DNA of 64,000 nucleotides, taken from Sphingomonas palmae. Lineage in GTDB: Bacteria > Pseudomonadota > Alphaproteobacteria > Sphingomonadales > Sphingomonadaceae. Position 1 is the stretch's first letter; each line of letters opens with the position of its first letter. The DNA lies in NCBI RefSeq assembly GCF_900109565.1, contig NZ_FNZZ01000001.1, positions 620,001-684,000 of the forward strand. The letters run 5' to 3'. Of this stretch, positions 43,972-53,669 are shown piece by piece. A model generated the notes under the pieces. It searched no databases, was not told where the DNA came from, and saw only the letters and a list, made by a program, of their open reading frames with translations. A program made the position numbers and the translations under genes.

Positions 43972-46026
43972 TCAACCCGATCGAAGCAGCTGCACCCCCT
44001 GATCACGATCGAACAGGTAGAGCGCGACGCGTGCCGCCTGCCCGCGCGCGCCGGCGAGACCACCGTCGCGGTCGATCAGCAGCCGCGTGTCATCGGTCGC
44101 GGACGGCAGAAGTTCCCCGAGCAGTTCGGGCGTCGCGAGCCGGAACACCGCCTCCCCCGATTGGCGCGTGCCGAGCAGTTCGCCGCCACCGCGAAGCCGC
44201 AGATCCTCCTCGGCGATGCGGAAGCCGTCGTTGGTTTCGCGCATCAGCGCGAGCCGCGCGCGCGCCGTCTCGCTCAGCGCCGAACCGCGCAGCAGCAGGC
44301 ACACCGACTTGCCCCCGCCGCGCCCCACCCGCCCGCGCAATTGGTGAAGTTGCGCGAGGCCGAAGCGGTCGGCGTGCTCGATCACGATCAGCGTCGCGTT
44401 GGGCACGTCGACGCCGACCTCGATCACCGTGGTCGCGACCAGCACGCCGAGTTCGCCGGCAGAGAAGCGCGCCATCACCGCGTCCTTCTCCGCCGGCTTC
44501 ATGCGGCCGTGGACCAGCCCGACGCGTGCGCCGAAGCGCGACACCAATGTTTCCGCGCGTGCCTCGGCGGCTTGCAGGTCGCTCGTCTCGCTTTCTTCGA
44601 CCAGCGGGCAGACCCAATAGGCCTGCTTGCCCTCCGACAAATGCCGGCCTAGCGCGTTGACGACCTCGTCGGTGCGCTCCTCCGACATGACGCGCGTCTC
44701 GATCGGCTCGCGGCCGGGCGGCATCTCGTCCAACTGGCTCTGATCCATCTCGCCGTAGCGCGCAAGCGTCAGCGTGCGCGGGATCGGCGTCGCGGTCATC
44801 GCCAGCACGTGCGGCGGCACGCGGCCCTTGTCCTGCAATAGCAGGCGCTGCGCGACGCCGAAGCGATGCTGCTCGTCCACTACGACCAGCCCCAGGTCCT
44901 TGTACCCGACGGCTTCCTGGAAGATCGCGTGGGTGCCGACGAGCAGGTCGATCGATCCGTCGGCGAGCCCCATCAGCGTCGCCTCACGCGCTCGCCCCTT
45001 GTCGCGGCCGGTCAGCACCGCGATCTCGACCGGCAGTCCGGCGAGCAGGCGACGGAGCGAGTCGTAATGCTGTCGCGCGAGGATCTCGGTCGGCGCCAGC
45101 ATCGCGCCCTGCGCGCCCGCCTCGACCGCGATCAGCAACGCCATCAGCGCGACCAGCGTCTTGCCCGCACCCACGTCGCCTTGCAGCAGCCGCAGCATCG
45201 GTGCCGATTGCGCGAGATCGCCCTCGATCTCACGTACTGTCCGCGACTGCGCACCGGTCGGCGAGTACGGCAGCCGCAGCAGGTCGCGCAGCCGCCCGTC
45301 GCCCGCGAGGGCACGTCCGCGTCGTCGCCGCGTGTCGGCGCGTACGATCGAGAGCGCGAGCTGGTTGGCGAACACCTCGTCGTAGGCGAGCCGCGCGCGC
45401 GCCTTCGCGTCCGCGGGGTTGGCGTGGACGCGCGCGATCGCGTCGTGCCAGTCGGGCCAGTCGTGCTTCGCCTTGAGGCTCGGTTCGATCCACTCGGGCA
45501 GCACCGGCACGCGCGCCAGCGCCTGCGCGACCAGCGCCGCGATCCGCTTGGAGGTGATCCCTTCCGACAGCGGGTAGATCGCCTCGCGCTCGCGAAACCC
45601 GTCGCCGTCCTCGATCTGCTCGGGATGCACCATCTGGAGCTGCTCGCCGTACTGCTCCAGCTTGCCCGACACGCGCTTCGCCTTGCCGATCGGAAACAGC
45701 TTCTTTGCCCAGCCCGATGAGCCGCCGAAGAAGGTGAGGCTGACGTAATTGCCGTGCGCGTCGGTCGCCTGCACCCGCGTCGGCGCGCGCGGCGAGCTGC
45801 TGCTGCGGTACTCGCGCGCCGTTAGCGTGATGACGATCGTGCGGCCGACATCGCCCTGCATCAGCTCGTCGCGCGGCAGCCGGTCGATCCATCCGGTCGG
45901 CAGGTGGAACAGCAGGTCGATCACGCGCGCGATCCGCAATCGTTCGAGCGGCCGCGCTAGCGAGGGGCCGACGCCCTTCAGCGACGTGACCTCGGCGAAC
46001 AGCGGATTGAGGATATCGGGACGCAT
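43972..46026 (-). CDS. recG: ATP-dependent DNA helicase RecG
   Basis: Remodels stalled forks and branched DNA. 684 aa from MRPDILNPLFAEVTSLKGVG. The N-terminal wedge domain precedes the helicase core with Walker A LQGDVGAGKTLVA, DEQHRFG and SGEAVFRLA near the end. ATATPIPRT-like MTATPIPRTLT and LRGRVGRGG are present. A longer frame upstream crosses sdhE and mfd and is not real. It is divergent from sdhE-mfd. Confidence 0.97.
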   Translation of the reverse strand: MRPDILNPLFAEVTSLKGVGPSLARPLERLRIARVIDLLFHLPTGWIDRLPRDELMQGDVGRTIVITLTAREYRSSSSPRAPTRVQATDAHGNYVSLTFFGGSSGWAKKLFPIGKAKRVSGKLEQYGEQLQMVHPEQIEDGDGFREREAIYPLSEGITSKRIAALVAQALARVPVLPEWIEPSLKAKHDWPDWHDAIARVHANPADAKARARLAYDEVFANQLALSIVRADTRRRRGRALAGDGRLRDLLRLPYSPTGAQSRTVREIEGDLAQSAPMLRLLQGDVGAGKTLVALMALLIAVEAGAQGAMLAPTEILARQHYDSLRRLLAGLPVEIAVLTGRDKGRAREATLMGLADGSIDLLVGTHAIFQEAVGYKDLGLVVVDEQHRFGVAQRLLLQDKGRVPPHVLAMTATPIPRTLTLARYGEMDQSQLDEMPPGREPIETRVMSEERTDEVVNALGRHLSEGKQAYWVCPLVEESETSDLQAAEARAETLVSRFGARVGLVHGRMKPAEKDAVMARFSAGELGVLVATTVIEVGVDVPNATLIVIEHADRFGLAQLHQLRGRVGRGGGKSVCLLLRGSALSETARARLALMRETNDGFRIAEEDLRLRGGGELLGTRQSGEAVFRLATPELLGELLPSATDDTRLLIDRDGGLAGARGQAARVALYLFDRDQGVQLLRSG

Positions 46027-46119
46027 GACTACATGCGCTGACCTAGTCAGCCGCCCCCCGACTTGCCAGAAAAAGCGTGTCGGGTTGGGCGCCTCAACCC
46101 CTTGCCGCGGAGCGCGCCC

Positions 46120-46386
46120 ATGACCGATCCCGATATCCGCATCAAGCGCCTGCGCTTCCGCGCCTGGCACCGCGGCACGCGCGAGGCCGACCTGATGATC
46201 GGCGGCTATTTCGATGCGCATCACGCATCGTGGTCGGCGGACGAACTCGACTGGTTCGAGGCACTGCTGGAGGAACAGGACGTCGACATCATGGGCTGGG
46301 CGATCGGGTCGATCCCCTGCCCGCCGCAGTGGAACGGACCGATGATGCAGGGCATGCGTTCGCTCGACTTCGTGCCCCTGCCCTGA
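46120..46386 (+). CDS. sdhE: Succinate dehydrogenase assembly factor SdhE
   Basis: 88 aa; attaches FAD to SdhA. The signature RAWHRGTREADLMIGGYFDA with the RGxxE motif is complete, and ELDWFEALLEEQDVDIMGWA follows. Between recG and mfd is its conserved position in Alphaproteobacteria. Confidence 0.95.
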   Translation: MTDPDIRIKRLRFRAWHRGTREADLMIGGYFDAHHASWSADELDWFEALLEEQDVDIMGWAIGSIPCPPQWNGPMMQGMRSLDFVPLP

Positions 46387-46420
46387 CCGCCAAACCTTAC
46401 TACAGACGGATAGCCGCCAC

Positions 46421-49400
46421 TTGCCCGAATTGAAGACGATCCTCGACGCCACCGTGCCGCTGACCTTGTCGGGCGTGCCGTCGGGGTTCCTGCCCTCGCT
46501 GCTGGCCGACATCGCACGTGCGGCGCACTTGCGCGCCGTGTACGTCGCGGCGGACGAGGCGCAGATGCGCGCGGTGGCGGCAACCGCGACGTGGTTCGCG
46601 CCCGAGCTGGAGATCGTGCAGCTGCCGGCGTGGGACTGCCTGCCGTACGACCGCGCTTCGCCGACGCTGCGCATCATGGCGGAGCGGATCGGCGCGCTGC
46701 ACCGATTGCAGGCTAGCCCCAAGGGCCCGCAGCTCGTCCTCACCACCGTCAACGCGGCGACGCAGCGCACGCTGACCCCGTTCCGCATGCGGCAGCTGGT
46801 CGCCGAGTTGAAGCCCGGCGCGCGGATCGACCGCGACAAGCTCGCTGCGCTCTTGCAGGCGAACGGCTACGTCCGCACCGACACCGTCCACGATCAGGGC
46901 GAGTATGCGGTGCGCGGCGGCATCGTCGACCTGTTCCCGAGCGGCGAGGAACAGGCGCTCAGGCTCGACTTCTTCGGTGACGAGATCGAGACCGTCCGCA
47001 CCTTCGACCCCGCCGACCAGCGCACGACCGGCCGCGTCGACGGCTTCGTGCTGCTGCCCGCGTCCGAGGCGCTGCTCGACGAGGAAAGCGTCAAGCGGTT
47101 CCGCACCCGCTACCGCGAGAAGTTCGGCGCGACCGCGACCGGCGACCCGCTGTATCAGGCGGTCAGCGACGGGCGGCGTCTGGCGGGCATGGAACATTGG
47201 CTGCCGCTGTTCGAGGACAAGCTGGCGACACTCTGGGATCACCTCGGCGACGCCGTCGTCGTGCGCGACAGCGGTGCGCCCGCGGCGACCGAGGCGCGGC
47301 TGGAGGCGATCGCCGACTATTACGAAAACCGCAAGCGCGCCGAGGCGGCCGAGCCGGGCAGTTATCGCGCCCTGCCCGCTAAGACGCTCTACCTCGACGC
47401 CGAGGAGTGGCAGGCCGAGGTAACCGCCGCGCCCGCACACCTCGTCTCGCCGTTCCACGAGCCGCCGTCGGCGCGCGTGCTCGATTTCGAGGTCGACGGC
47501 CCGCGCGATTTCGCACCCGAGCGGGCGAACCAGACGAACGTCTACGAGGCAGTGGTCGCGCACGTCGCCCGGCTGAAAAAGGAAGGCCGAAAAGCCATCC
47601 TCGCCAGCTACTCGGTCGGCGCGCGCGAGCGGTTGAAGAGCCTGCTCGAAGACCATGACCTGATCGGCGCGCGCCTCGCCGACACGTGGCAAGAGGCGCT
47701 GGGCGCGGCGGAGCGCGGCGTCGCGCTGACCGTTGTCGCGCTCGATCACGGCTTCACCGCGCCGGGCGTCGCGGTGCTGACCGAGCAGGACATGCTGGGC
47801 GACCGGCTGGTGCGCCGCGCCAACCGCCGCAAGTCCGCCGACGCTTTCCTCGCCGAGCTGGCGACGCTCTCGCCCGGCGATCTGGTGGTGCACAGCGACC
47901 ACGGTATCGGCCGCTACGAAGGGCTGATGCAGATCCCGGTCGGCAAGGCGCCGCACGACTGCGTCGCCTTGAGCTACGCCGGCGGCGACAAGCTCTACGT
48001 GCCGGTCGAGAACCTGGAAGTCCTCTCGCGCTACGGCAGCGGCGAGGACGGGGCGACGCTCGACAAGCTGGGCGGCGAGGCGTGGCAGCGGCGCAAGAGC
48101 CGGATGAAGGAGCGCATCCGCGAGATTGCGGGCGAGCTCATCAAGACCGCGGCGGAGCGCGCGCTGCGTCCGGGCGAGGTCGCGGAACCGGACAGCGCCG
48201 GCTACCCCGCCTTCGTCGACCGCTTTCCCTACGAGGAAACCGACGATCAGGACCGCGCGATCGGCGACGTGCTGGCCGATCTGGCGGCGGGCAAGCCGAT
48301 GGACCGGTTGATCGTCGGCGATGTCGGGTTCGGCAAGACCGAGGTGGCACTGCGCGCCGCGTTCGTCGCCGCGATGGCGGGAATGCAGGTGGCGGTGATC
48401 TGCCCGACGACTTTGCTCGCGCGACAGCATTTCACCAATTTCTCTCAGCGGTTCGAGGGCTTTCCGATCAACATCGGGCGGCTCTCGCGCCTCGTTCCCG
48501 CGGCCGAGGCGAAGAAGACCAAGGAGGGGCTCGCCGACGGCACGATCGACATGGTCATCGGCACCCACGCGCTGCTCGCCAAGGGGTTGGACTTCAAGCG
48601 CATCGGCCTCGTCATCGTTGACGAGGAACAGCGGTTCGGCGTCACCCACAAGGAGCGGTTGAAGGCGCTGCGTGCCGACGTGCACATGCTCACGCTGACC
48701 GCCACGCCGATCCCGCGCACGCTGCAGATGGCGATGTCGGGGCTGCGCGAATTGTCGGTGATCCAGACCCCGCCGGTCGATCGCCTGGCGGTGCGCACCT
48801 ACGTCATGCCGTGGGATCCGGTCGTGCTGCGCGAGGCATTGCTGCGCGAGCATTACCGCGGCGGGCAGAGCTTCCTCGTCACGCCACGGATCGCCGACCT
48901 GCCCGACATCGAGGATTATCTGCGCAAGGAAGTGCCCGAGATTCGCTTCGTCGTCGCGCACGGCCAGATGAGCCCGACCGAGGTCGAGGAGCGGATGAGC
49001 GCGTTCTACGACAAGAAGTTCGAGGTGCTCGTCTCCACCACCATCATCGAGAGCGGCATCGACATTCCGTCCGCCAACACGATGATCGTCAACCGCGCCG
49101 ACCGCTTCGGCCTCGCGCAGCTCTACCAGCTGCGCGGTCGGGTCGGTCGATCGAAGACGCGCGCCTACGCGTACATGGTCAGCCCGCCCGAGCGGCAGAT
49201 GACGGAGGCGGCGGACAAGCGTCTGAAGGTGCTGTCCGACCTCGACACGCTGGGTGCCGGGTTCCAGCTCGCCAGCCACGACCTCGACATCCGCGGCGCG
49301 GGCAATCTGCTTGGCGACGAGCAGTCGGGACACATCAAGGAGGTCGGCTACGAACTCTATCAGTCGATGCTAGAGGAAGCGATCATCGACGCGAAGGCGG

Positions 49401-49873
49401 GTGGCCTGCGCGACGCACCGCGCGACTTTAGCCCACAGATCACCGTCGACGCGCCGATCCTGATCCCGGAGGAGTACGTCCCCGATCTCGACCTGCGCAT
49501 GGGGCTGTACCGCCGGCTGAACGAGGTTGACGAGCGCGCCGGACTGGACGCGTTTGCCGCCGAGATGATCGACCGCTTCGGCCCACTGCCCGAGGCGACG
49601 GACAACCTCGTCAAGATCATGGAGATCAAACTCAACGCCAAGAAGGCGTGCGTCGCGAAGCTGGATGTCGGACCGAAGGGCGCGCTGGTCGCGTTCCACG
49701 ACGACACGCCGCCCAATGTCACAGGGCTTCTTGCCTATGTCGACAAGCTTGGGCCGATCGCGAAGCTGCGTCCCGACAGCAAGCTGGCGGTCAGCCGCGC
49801 CTGGGGCGACCCGCAGGCGCGGCTGAACGGCGCGCTGCAATTGTCGAAGGGGTTGGCGAAGGCGGCGGGGTAA
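46421..49873 (+). CDS. mfd: Transcription-repair coupling factor Mfd
   Basis: Removes RNA polymerase stalled at DNA lesions and recruits UvrA. 1150 aa, starting at TTG 46421 (MPELKTILD). The UvrB-like N-terminus has LPAWDCLPYDRASP. The RNA-polymerase-interacting domain is around SPGDLVVHSDHGIGRYEGL. The translocase has Walker A DVGFGKTEVALRAAF, the DEEQRFGV box and TATPIPRTLQMAMSG, and the TRG motif near RGRVGRSKTRAYAYM. It ends with the D7 domain. Follows sdhE by 34 bases. Confidence 0.97.
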   Translation: MPELKTILDATVPLTLSGVPSGFLPSLLADIARAAHLRAVYVAADEAQMRAVAATATWFAPELEIVQLPAWDCLPYDRASPTLRIMAERIGALHRLQASPKGPQLVLTTVNAATQRTLTPFRMRQLVAELKPGARIDRDKLAALLQANGYVRTDTVHDQGEYAVRGGIVDLFPSGEEQALRLDFFGDEIETVRTFDPADQRTTGRVDGFVLLPASEALLDEESVKRFRTRYREKFGATATGDPLYQAVSDGRRLAGMEHWLPLFEDKLATLWDHLGDAVVVRDSGAPAATEARLEAIADYYENRKRAEAAEPGSYRALPAKTLYLDAEEWQAEVTAAPAHLVSPFHEPPSARVLDFEVDGPRDFAPERANQTNVYEAVVAHVARLKKEGRKAILASYSVGARERLKSLLEDHDLIGARLADTWQEALGAAERGVALTVVALDHGFTAPGVAVLTEQDMLGDRLVRRANRRKSADAFLAELATLSPGDLVVHSDHGIGRYEGLMQIPVGKAPHDCVALSYAGGDKLYVPVENLEVLSRYGSGEDGATLDKLGGEAWQRRKSRMKERIREIAGELIKTAAERALRPGEVAEPDSAGYPAFVDRFPYEETDDQDRAIGDVLADLAAGKPMDRLIVGDVGFGKTEVALRAAFVAAMAGMQVAVICPTTLLARQHFTNFSQRFEGFPINIGRLSRLVPAAEAKKTKEGLADGTIDMVIGTHALLAKGLDFKRIGLVIVDEEQRFGVTHKERLKALRADVHMLTLTATPIPRTLQMAMSGLRELSVIQTPPVDRLAVRTYVMPWDPVVLREALLREHYRGGQSFLVTPRIADLPDIEDYLRKEVPEIRFVVAHGQMSPTEVEERMSAFYDKKFEVLVSTTIIESGIDIPSANTMIVNRADRFGLAQLYQLRGRVGRSKTRAYAYMVSPPERQMTEAADKRLKVLSDLDTLGAGFQLASHDLDIRGAGNLLGDEQSGHIKEVGYELYQSMLEEAIIDAKAGGLRDAPRDFSPQITVDAPILIPEEYVPDLDLRMGLYRRLNEVDERAGLDAFAAEMIDRFGPLPEATDNLVKIMEIKLNAKKACVAKLDVGPKGALVAFHDDTPPNVTGLLAYVDKLGPIAKLRPDSKLAVSRAWGDPQARLNGALQLSKGLAKAAG

Positions 49874-49877
49874 CGCG

Positions 49878-51125
49878 CTACGCCGCGCCGATCAGCCGCG
49901 CGAGACCTGCGCTGTCGATCGCGCCCGAGCACAGGAAGCCCTGATAATAGGTGCAGCCGCGTGCTTCGAGCAGCGCGCGCTGCTCCTCGGTCTCGACGCC
50001 TTCCGCGATCGTCTCGAACCCCAGCGCGTTTGCGATTGCGATGATCCCCTCGACCACCACGCGGTGGCGCCGGTCGCCGACGATGCTCTGCGTCAGCCGC
50101 AAATCGATCTTGAGATAATCGACCGGCAGTGCGGTCAGATAGGCCAGGCTCGAATAACCGGTGCCGAAATCGTCGATCGCGACGCGGCATCCGCCGTCGC
50201 GCAGCGTCGTCAGCAGCTCGGTCGCGCCGTCGAGATCGTCGATCAACCCACCCTCGGTAATCTCGGCCGTGACGCGCGCGCGGGCAACACCGCTTTCGTC
50301 GACGCGCGCCAGGAAGCGCTCGGCGAAGTCAGGACGCGACAGATCGGTGGCAGTGACGTTTACCGCGACGCGCAGCGAGCTCAACTCGGTCGGCCACGTC
50401 GCGGCACTCGCCAGCGCGCGCGCGAGAATGTGGTCGGACAAGGCGATGCCGAGATTGGCGCGGTCGGACGCAGCGAGCAGCGTTTCGGCCCCCAGTTCGC
50501 CCAGTTCGGGATGGTTCCAGCGCGCCAGCGCCTCGACCCCCGTGATACGGTTGCTGCCGAGCGCGACCTGCGGCTGGAAGAGGACGGCGATCTCGTCGCG
50601 CTCGATCGCACGGTGCAGGTCGGCGGCGAGCTGCGCAATCGGGCGATGCGGCGCGGGCGGCGCGATCCGCGTCGTCGCGCCGTCGAGCACCCGCGCGTCG
50701 GCAAGTGCGGTTCGCGCACGTGCGAGGAGTTCCTCGGCCTCTTCGCCCTGCCCGGCCGCGACGCCGATCCGCGTGCCGACGTGTACGGTCGTCGCGCCGA
50801 CCACGAACGGCTGCGCCAGCGCGAACTCGGTCGCGGCGATCAGCGGATGCGCCGCCTCGAACGAAAGCGGCAGCGCGAGCGTGAACACCGGCCCCGCACG
50901 GCTCAGGTCGAACTCGTCGGTCGCCGACAACACGCGGTCGAAGCGTTCGAGCGCGAGATCGACCAGCCTGTCGCCCGTCTCGCGTCCGTATGCGGCATTG
51001 ATGATCTCGAAGCTGGCCAGCGCCACGATCGCGATTGTCACCTCGCTTCCCTGCGTCAGCCACGCGCCGATCGCTGGGCTTGCCTCGCCGCCGTCGCGAC
51101 GACGCTCTCGATTGACTTGCCCCAC
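49878..51125 (-). CDS. EAL-domain cyclic di-GMP phosphodiesterase with degenerate GGDEF
   Basis: 415 aa from GTG 51125, backed by GGAGG about 9 bases upstream. Residues about 28-150 are a GGDEF-like domain in which the signature is SRAGPVFTLAL, so no cyclase activity is expected. Residues about 165-410 form an EAL domain with GVEALARW (Glu198), AEITEGGLI, AIDDFGTGYSSLAYL, YLKIDLRLTQS and IAEGVETEEQ, all the catalytic residues of an active phosphodiesterase. The opposite-strand neighbours are mfd (4 bases between the stops) and moaA (divergent). Confidence 0.92.
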   Translation of the reverse strand: MGQVNRERRRDGGEASPAIGAWLTQGSEVTIAIVALASFEIINAAYGRETGDRLVDLALERFDRVLSATDEFDLSRAGPVFTLALPLSFEAAHPLIAATEFALAQPFVVGATTVHVGTRIGVAAGQGEEAEELLARARTALADARVLDGATTRIAPPAPHRPIAQLAADLHRAIERDEIAVLFQPQVALGSNRITGVEALARWNHPELGELGAETLLAASDRANLGIALSDHILARALASAATWPTELSSLRVAVNVTATDLSRPDFAERFLARVDESGVARARVTAEITEGGLIDDLDGATELLTTLRDGGCRVAIDDFGTGYSSLAYLTALPVDYLKIDLRLTQSIVGDRRHRVVVEGIIAIANALGFETIAEGVETEEQRALLEARGCTYYQGFLCSGAIDSAGLARLIGAA

Positions 51126-51227
51126 GACTTCTTCCTCCGACCTCGCCCGTGTAGCGCGACGCAACCAAGCCGCCAATCGTTCGTCCTGCTCTTGTGACCC
51201 GTCGTGACCCCGCTTAGCTCTTTGTCC

Positions 51228-52241
51228 ATGACAACGATTACGAACCGTGCGGATTCGTCGCTGGTCGACGGCTTCGGCCGGACGATCCGATACCTGCGCG
51301 TATCGGTGACCGATCGCTGCGACCTGCGCTGTCGTTATTGCATGGCGGAGAACATGACGTTCCTGCCGCGCGCACAGATCGCCACGCTCGATGAACTGGC
51401 GGTCATCACCGAGCGTTTTATCGCGCGCGGCGTCGACAAGGTGCGGCTGTCGGGCGGCGAACCGCTGGTGCGCCGCGACGTGATCGACCTCGTGCAACGG
51501 CTCGGTCGTCACGTCGGTGAAGGCCTCAAAGAGCTGACGATGACGACCAACGGCACGCGGTTGGCGCAATATGCTGATCTGCTCGCTGGCGCGGGCATGC
51601 GGCGCATCAACGTCAGCATGGACACGCGCGATCCGGACAAGTTCCGCTTCATCACCCGCCACGGCGATGTCGCGCAGGTGCTGGACGGCATCGAGGCGGC
51701 GACCGCGGCCGGCCTGCGCGTCAAGATCAACATGGTCGCGTTGAAGGATTTCAACGAGGACGAGATCGGCGACATGCTCGCCTGGTGCGTCGACCAGGGC
51801 CACGACCTGACCCTGATCGAGACCATGCCGCTCGGCGAGGTCGAGGAGGATCGTACCGACCGCTTCGTGCCGCTGACCGCGGTCAAGGAGATGATCGAAG
51901 CGCGCTTCACGCTGTCGCGCGATCTGAACGGCACCGGTGGCCCGGCACGTTACTGGCAAGTCGATGGTTCTGACACGCGGCTGGGCCTGATCTCGCCGCT
52001 GACCGCGAACTTCTGCGACGGGTGCAACCGCGTGCGGCTGACGACCGAGGGCAAGCTCTACACCTGCCTCGGCCACGACGACCAACGGGACCTGCGCGCG
52101 GCGCTGCGCGAGGGCGGCACCGCTGGGCTCGACGCGGCGATTGAGAGTGCGCTCACTACCAAGCCGCGGCGGCATGATTTCCGCATCGAGCGCGACGCGG
52201 CCCCTGCGGTCGCGCGCCACATGAGCGTGACGGGCGGATGA
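51228..52241 (+). CDS. moaA: GTP 3',8-cyclase MoaA
   Basis: Radical SAM enzyme starting molybdenum-cofactor synthesis. 337 aa. The SAM cluster is CDLRCRYC (Cys31, Cys35, Cys38), the C-terminal cluster is in FCDGCNRVRLTTEGKLYTCL, and LSGGEPLVRRD and TMTTNGTRLAQYA are typical. The end lacks the usual double-Gly tail but finishes TGG. The ATG at 51228 is preferred to an upstream GTG. Its 3' end overlaps nadK by 4 bp (ATGA). Confidence 0.96.
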   Translation: MTTITNRADSSLVDGFGRTIRYLRVSVTDRCDLRCRYCMAENMTFLPRAQIATLDELAVITERFIARGVDKVRLSGGEPLVRRDVIDLVQRLGRHVGEGLKELTMTTNGTRLAQYADLLAGAGMRRINVSMDTRDPDKFRFITRHGDVAQVLDGIEAATAAGLRVKINMVALKDFNEDEIGDMLAWCVDQGHDLTLIETMPLGEVEEDRTDRFVPLTAVKEMIEARFTLSRDLNGTGGPARYWQVDGSDTRLGLISPLTANFCDGCNRVRLTTEGKLYTCLGHDDQRDLRAALREGGTAGLDAAIESALTTKPRRHDFRIERDAAPAVARHMSVTGG

Positions 52242-53017
52242 CCGACTATCCGCGGCGGGCGCTGGTTGCCTCGCCGACGCCGCCCGCGCAGGCCGCCCGC
52301 GCCGAACTGGCGGACGCGTGGGACTGGGTGCCGGTCGAGGACGCCGACCTCGTCGTCGCGCTCGGCGGCGACGGGTTCATGCTCCAGACGCTTCACATGC
52401 TGCTCGAACGTCGCAAGCCGATCGTGCCGGTGTTCGGCATGAATCTCGGCACCGTCGGGTTCATGATGAACGAGTGGCGGCAGCACGGGCTGGAGGAGCG
52501 CATCAGGCGCGCGAAGGCGTTCAAGGTGACGCCGCTCGCCATGACGGCGACGGGGATCGATGGCCGCGTCCATTCGCTTCCCGCGATCAACGAGGTGTCG
52601 CTGCTGCGCGAGACGCGGCAGACCGCGAAGCTGGAGGTCACGGTCAACGACCGCGTCGTGCTGGAAGAGTTGTCGTGCGATGGCATCCTGGTGGCGACGC
52701 CCGCTGGGTCGACCGCGTACAATCTGTCGGCACATGGGCCCATCCTGCCGCTCGGCTCCGCGATGATCGCGCTGACGCCGATCAGCGCCTTTCGACCGCG
52801 ACGCTGGCGCGGGGCAATCCTGCCCGATCGCGCGCGGGTCAAGCTGCGCATCCTCGATGCCGCCAAGCGGCCGGTCTCTGCGGTCGCTGACCAGCGTGAG
52901 ATCCGTGACGTGGCGTGCGTCGAAGTGTGCATGGACCGCGCGCGCGAGTTGACGCTGTTGTTCGATCCCGAACACGCACTGGATGACCGAATCTCGATGG
53001 AACAGTTCGTCGTCTGA
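52238..53017 (+). CDS. nadK: NAD kinase
   Basis: Phosphorylates NAD to NADP. 259 aa, a short form. The GGDG motif (43-46 in VVALGGDGFMLQ), the NE/D region (INEVSLLRETRQ) and TPAGSTAYNLSAHGPILPL are all present. Coupled to moaA by a 4-bp overlap. It precedes the tRNA-Asn gene. Confidence 0.95.
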   Translation: MTDYPRRALVASPTPPAQAARAELADAWDWVPVEDADLVVALGGDGFMLQTLHMLLERRKPIVPVFGMNLGTVGFMMNEWRQHGLEERIRRAKAFKVTPLAMTATGIDGRVHSLPAINEVSLLRETRQTAKLEVTVNDRVVLEELSCDGILVATPAGSTAYNLSAHGPILPLGSAMIALTPISAFRPRRWRGAILPDRARVKLRILDAAKRPVSAVADQREIRDVACVEVCMDRARELTLLFDPEHALDDRISMEQFVV

Positions 53018-53045
53018 AAACTCACGACGCGCTGATCGAAAGGGG

Positions 53046-53073
53046 TTGCACCCAAAAAATCAGCGTTTATAGA
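53046..53073 (+). promoter_or_regulatory. Sigma-70 promoter of tRNA-Asn
   Basis: TTGCAC at 53046-53051 and TATAGA at 53068-53073 are 16 bases apart; the tRNA starts 18 bases after the -10 box. A good match to the alphaproteobacterial housekeeping consensus. A GC-rich segment lies at the expected start point. Confidence 0.72.
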
Positions 53074-53091
53074 CGCGGCTCCGCGCAGCGT

Positions 53092-53166
53092 TCCCTGATA
53101 GCTCAGCGGTAGAGCTCTCGACTGTTAATCGAGCGGCCGTAGGTTCGAATCCTACTCAGGGAGCCA
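53092..53166 (+). tRNA. tRNA-Asn (GTT)
   Basis: 75 bases including an encoded CCA. Acceptor TCCCTGA pairs with TCAGGGA, the anticodon loop CTGTTAA gives GTT, and the T loop is TTCGAAT. No integrase or duplicated 3' end follows, so there is no sign that it serves as an attachment site. Confidence 0.98.
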
Positions 53167-53339
53167 TTTTCTACCTCGTGAGATCATCATGAGGCCGCGG
53201 GGTCAGCAAGTAGATCGGACCGTCACGTCGGCGCAGATGCGCTGATCATCCGAGCGTGAGCGCGGACGCAGATACGCGCCCGGCGCGCGTCAACGCGACG
53301 GCCCTTCAATTCAACGAGCGCGATTTGGCGCTCTAAGAA

Positions 53340-53364
53340 CGCCCGGTGCACGAGGCACCGGGCG
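53340..53364 (-). terminator. Hairpin after the small membrane protein gene
   Basis: A 10-bp perfect stem (53340-53349 with 53355-53364) with a 5-base loop lies 9 bases after the stop of the minus-strand gene. The following T content is poor (GTTCTTAG on the minus strand), so it is a modest intrinsic terminator. Confidence 0.65.
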
Positions 53365-53372
53365 CCGCGATC

Positions 53373-53612
53373 TCAGTTGCTGTCCGCGTTGTCGTCGTTG
53401 ACGATCGCGATGACGCCGATCGCGACAATGCCCGCGAGGATCGCGAGACCGACGAAGCCGAAGCCGGCCAGGTCGCTCTGCTTCGCCGACGGCGTGCTCG
53501 CGCGGACGCTCTTGGCGACCGACAGGCTGGCAGCGGGATTGGCGGTGGCGGCGAGCGCCGGCGAAACGGAAAGCGATGCGACGGCGGCAGCCGCCAGGAA
53601 CTTCTTCAGCAT
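53373..53612 (-). CDS. Small exported membrane protein (79 aa)
   Basis: From ATG 53612 with AGGAG about 9 bases upstream. A signal peptide (MLKKFLAAAAVASLSVSPALA, cut after ALA) is followed by a Ser/Ala linker and one membrane segment GFVGLAILAGIVAIGVIAI, ending in an acidic NDDNADSN tail. The layout is common in small sphingomonad proteins of unknown function. A perfect inverted repeat lies in its 5' region. Confidence 0.85.
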   Translation of the reverse strand: MLKKFLAAAAVASLSVSPALAATANPAASLSVAKSVRASTPSAKQSDLAGFGFVGLAILAGIVAIGVIAIVNDDNADSN

Positions 53613-53669
53613 GGTCAATTCTCCTTCGATGATCGGCCCGGCTGCGTGGTTACACTACTGACGGTCCCG

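Noticed and set aside
46027-46839. N-terminal extension of recG over sdhE and mfd
   Set aside because: The RecG family starts MRPxxLNPLFA; the extension is antisense to two certain genes.
46400-49333. 977-codon open frame antisense to mfd
   Set aside because: Composition typical of a shadow frame; mfd is unmistakable on the other strand.
51126-52220. N-terminal extension of the EAL protein through moaA
   Set aside because: MoaA is certain on the other strand, and GTG 51125 has a strong ribosome-binding site.
53092-53372. tRNA-Asn as an attachment site for an island
   Set aside because: No integrase, no repeated 3' end of the tRNA and no change in gene style downstream.
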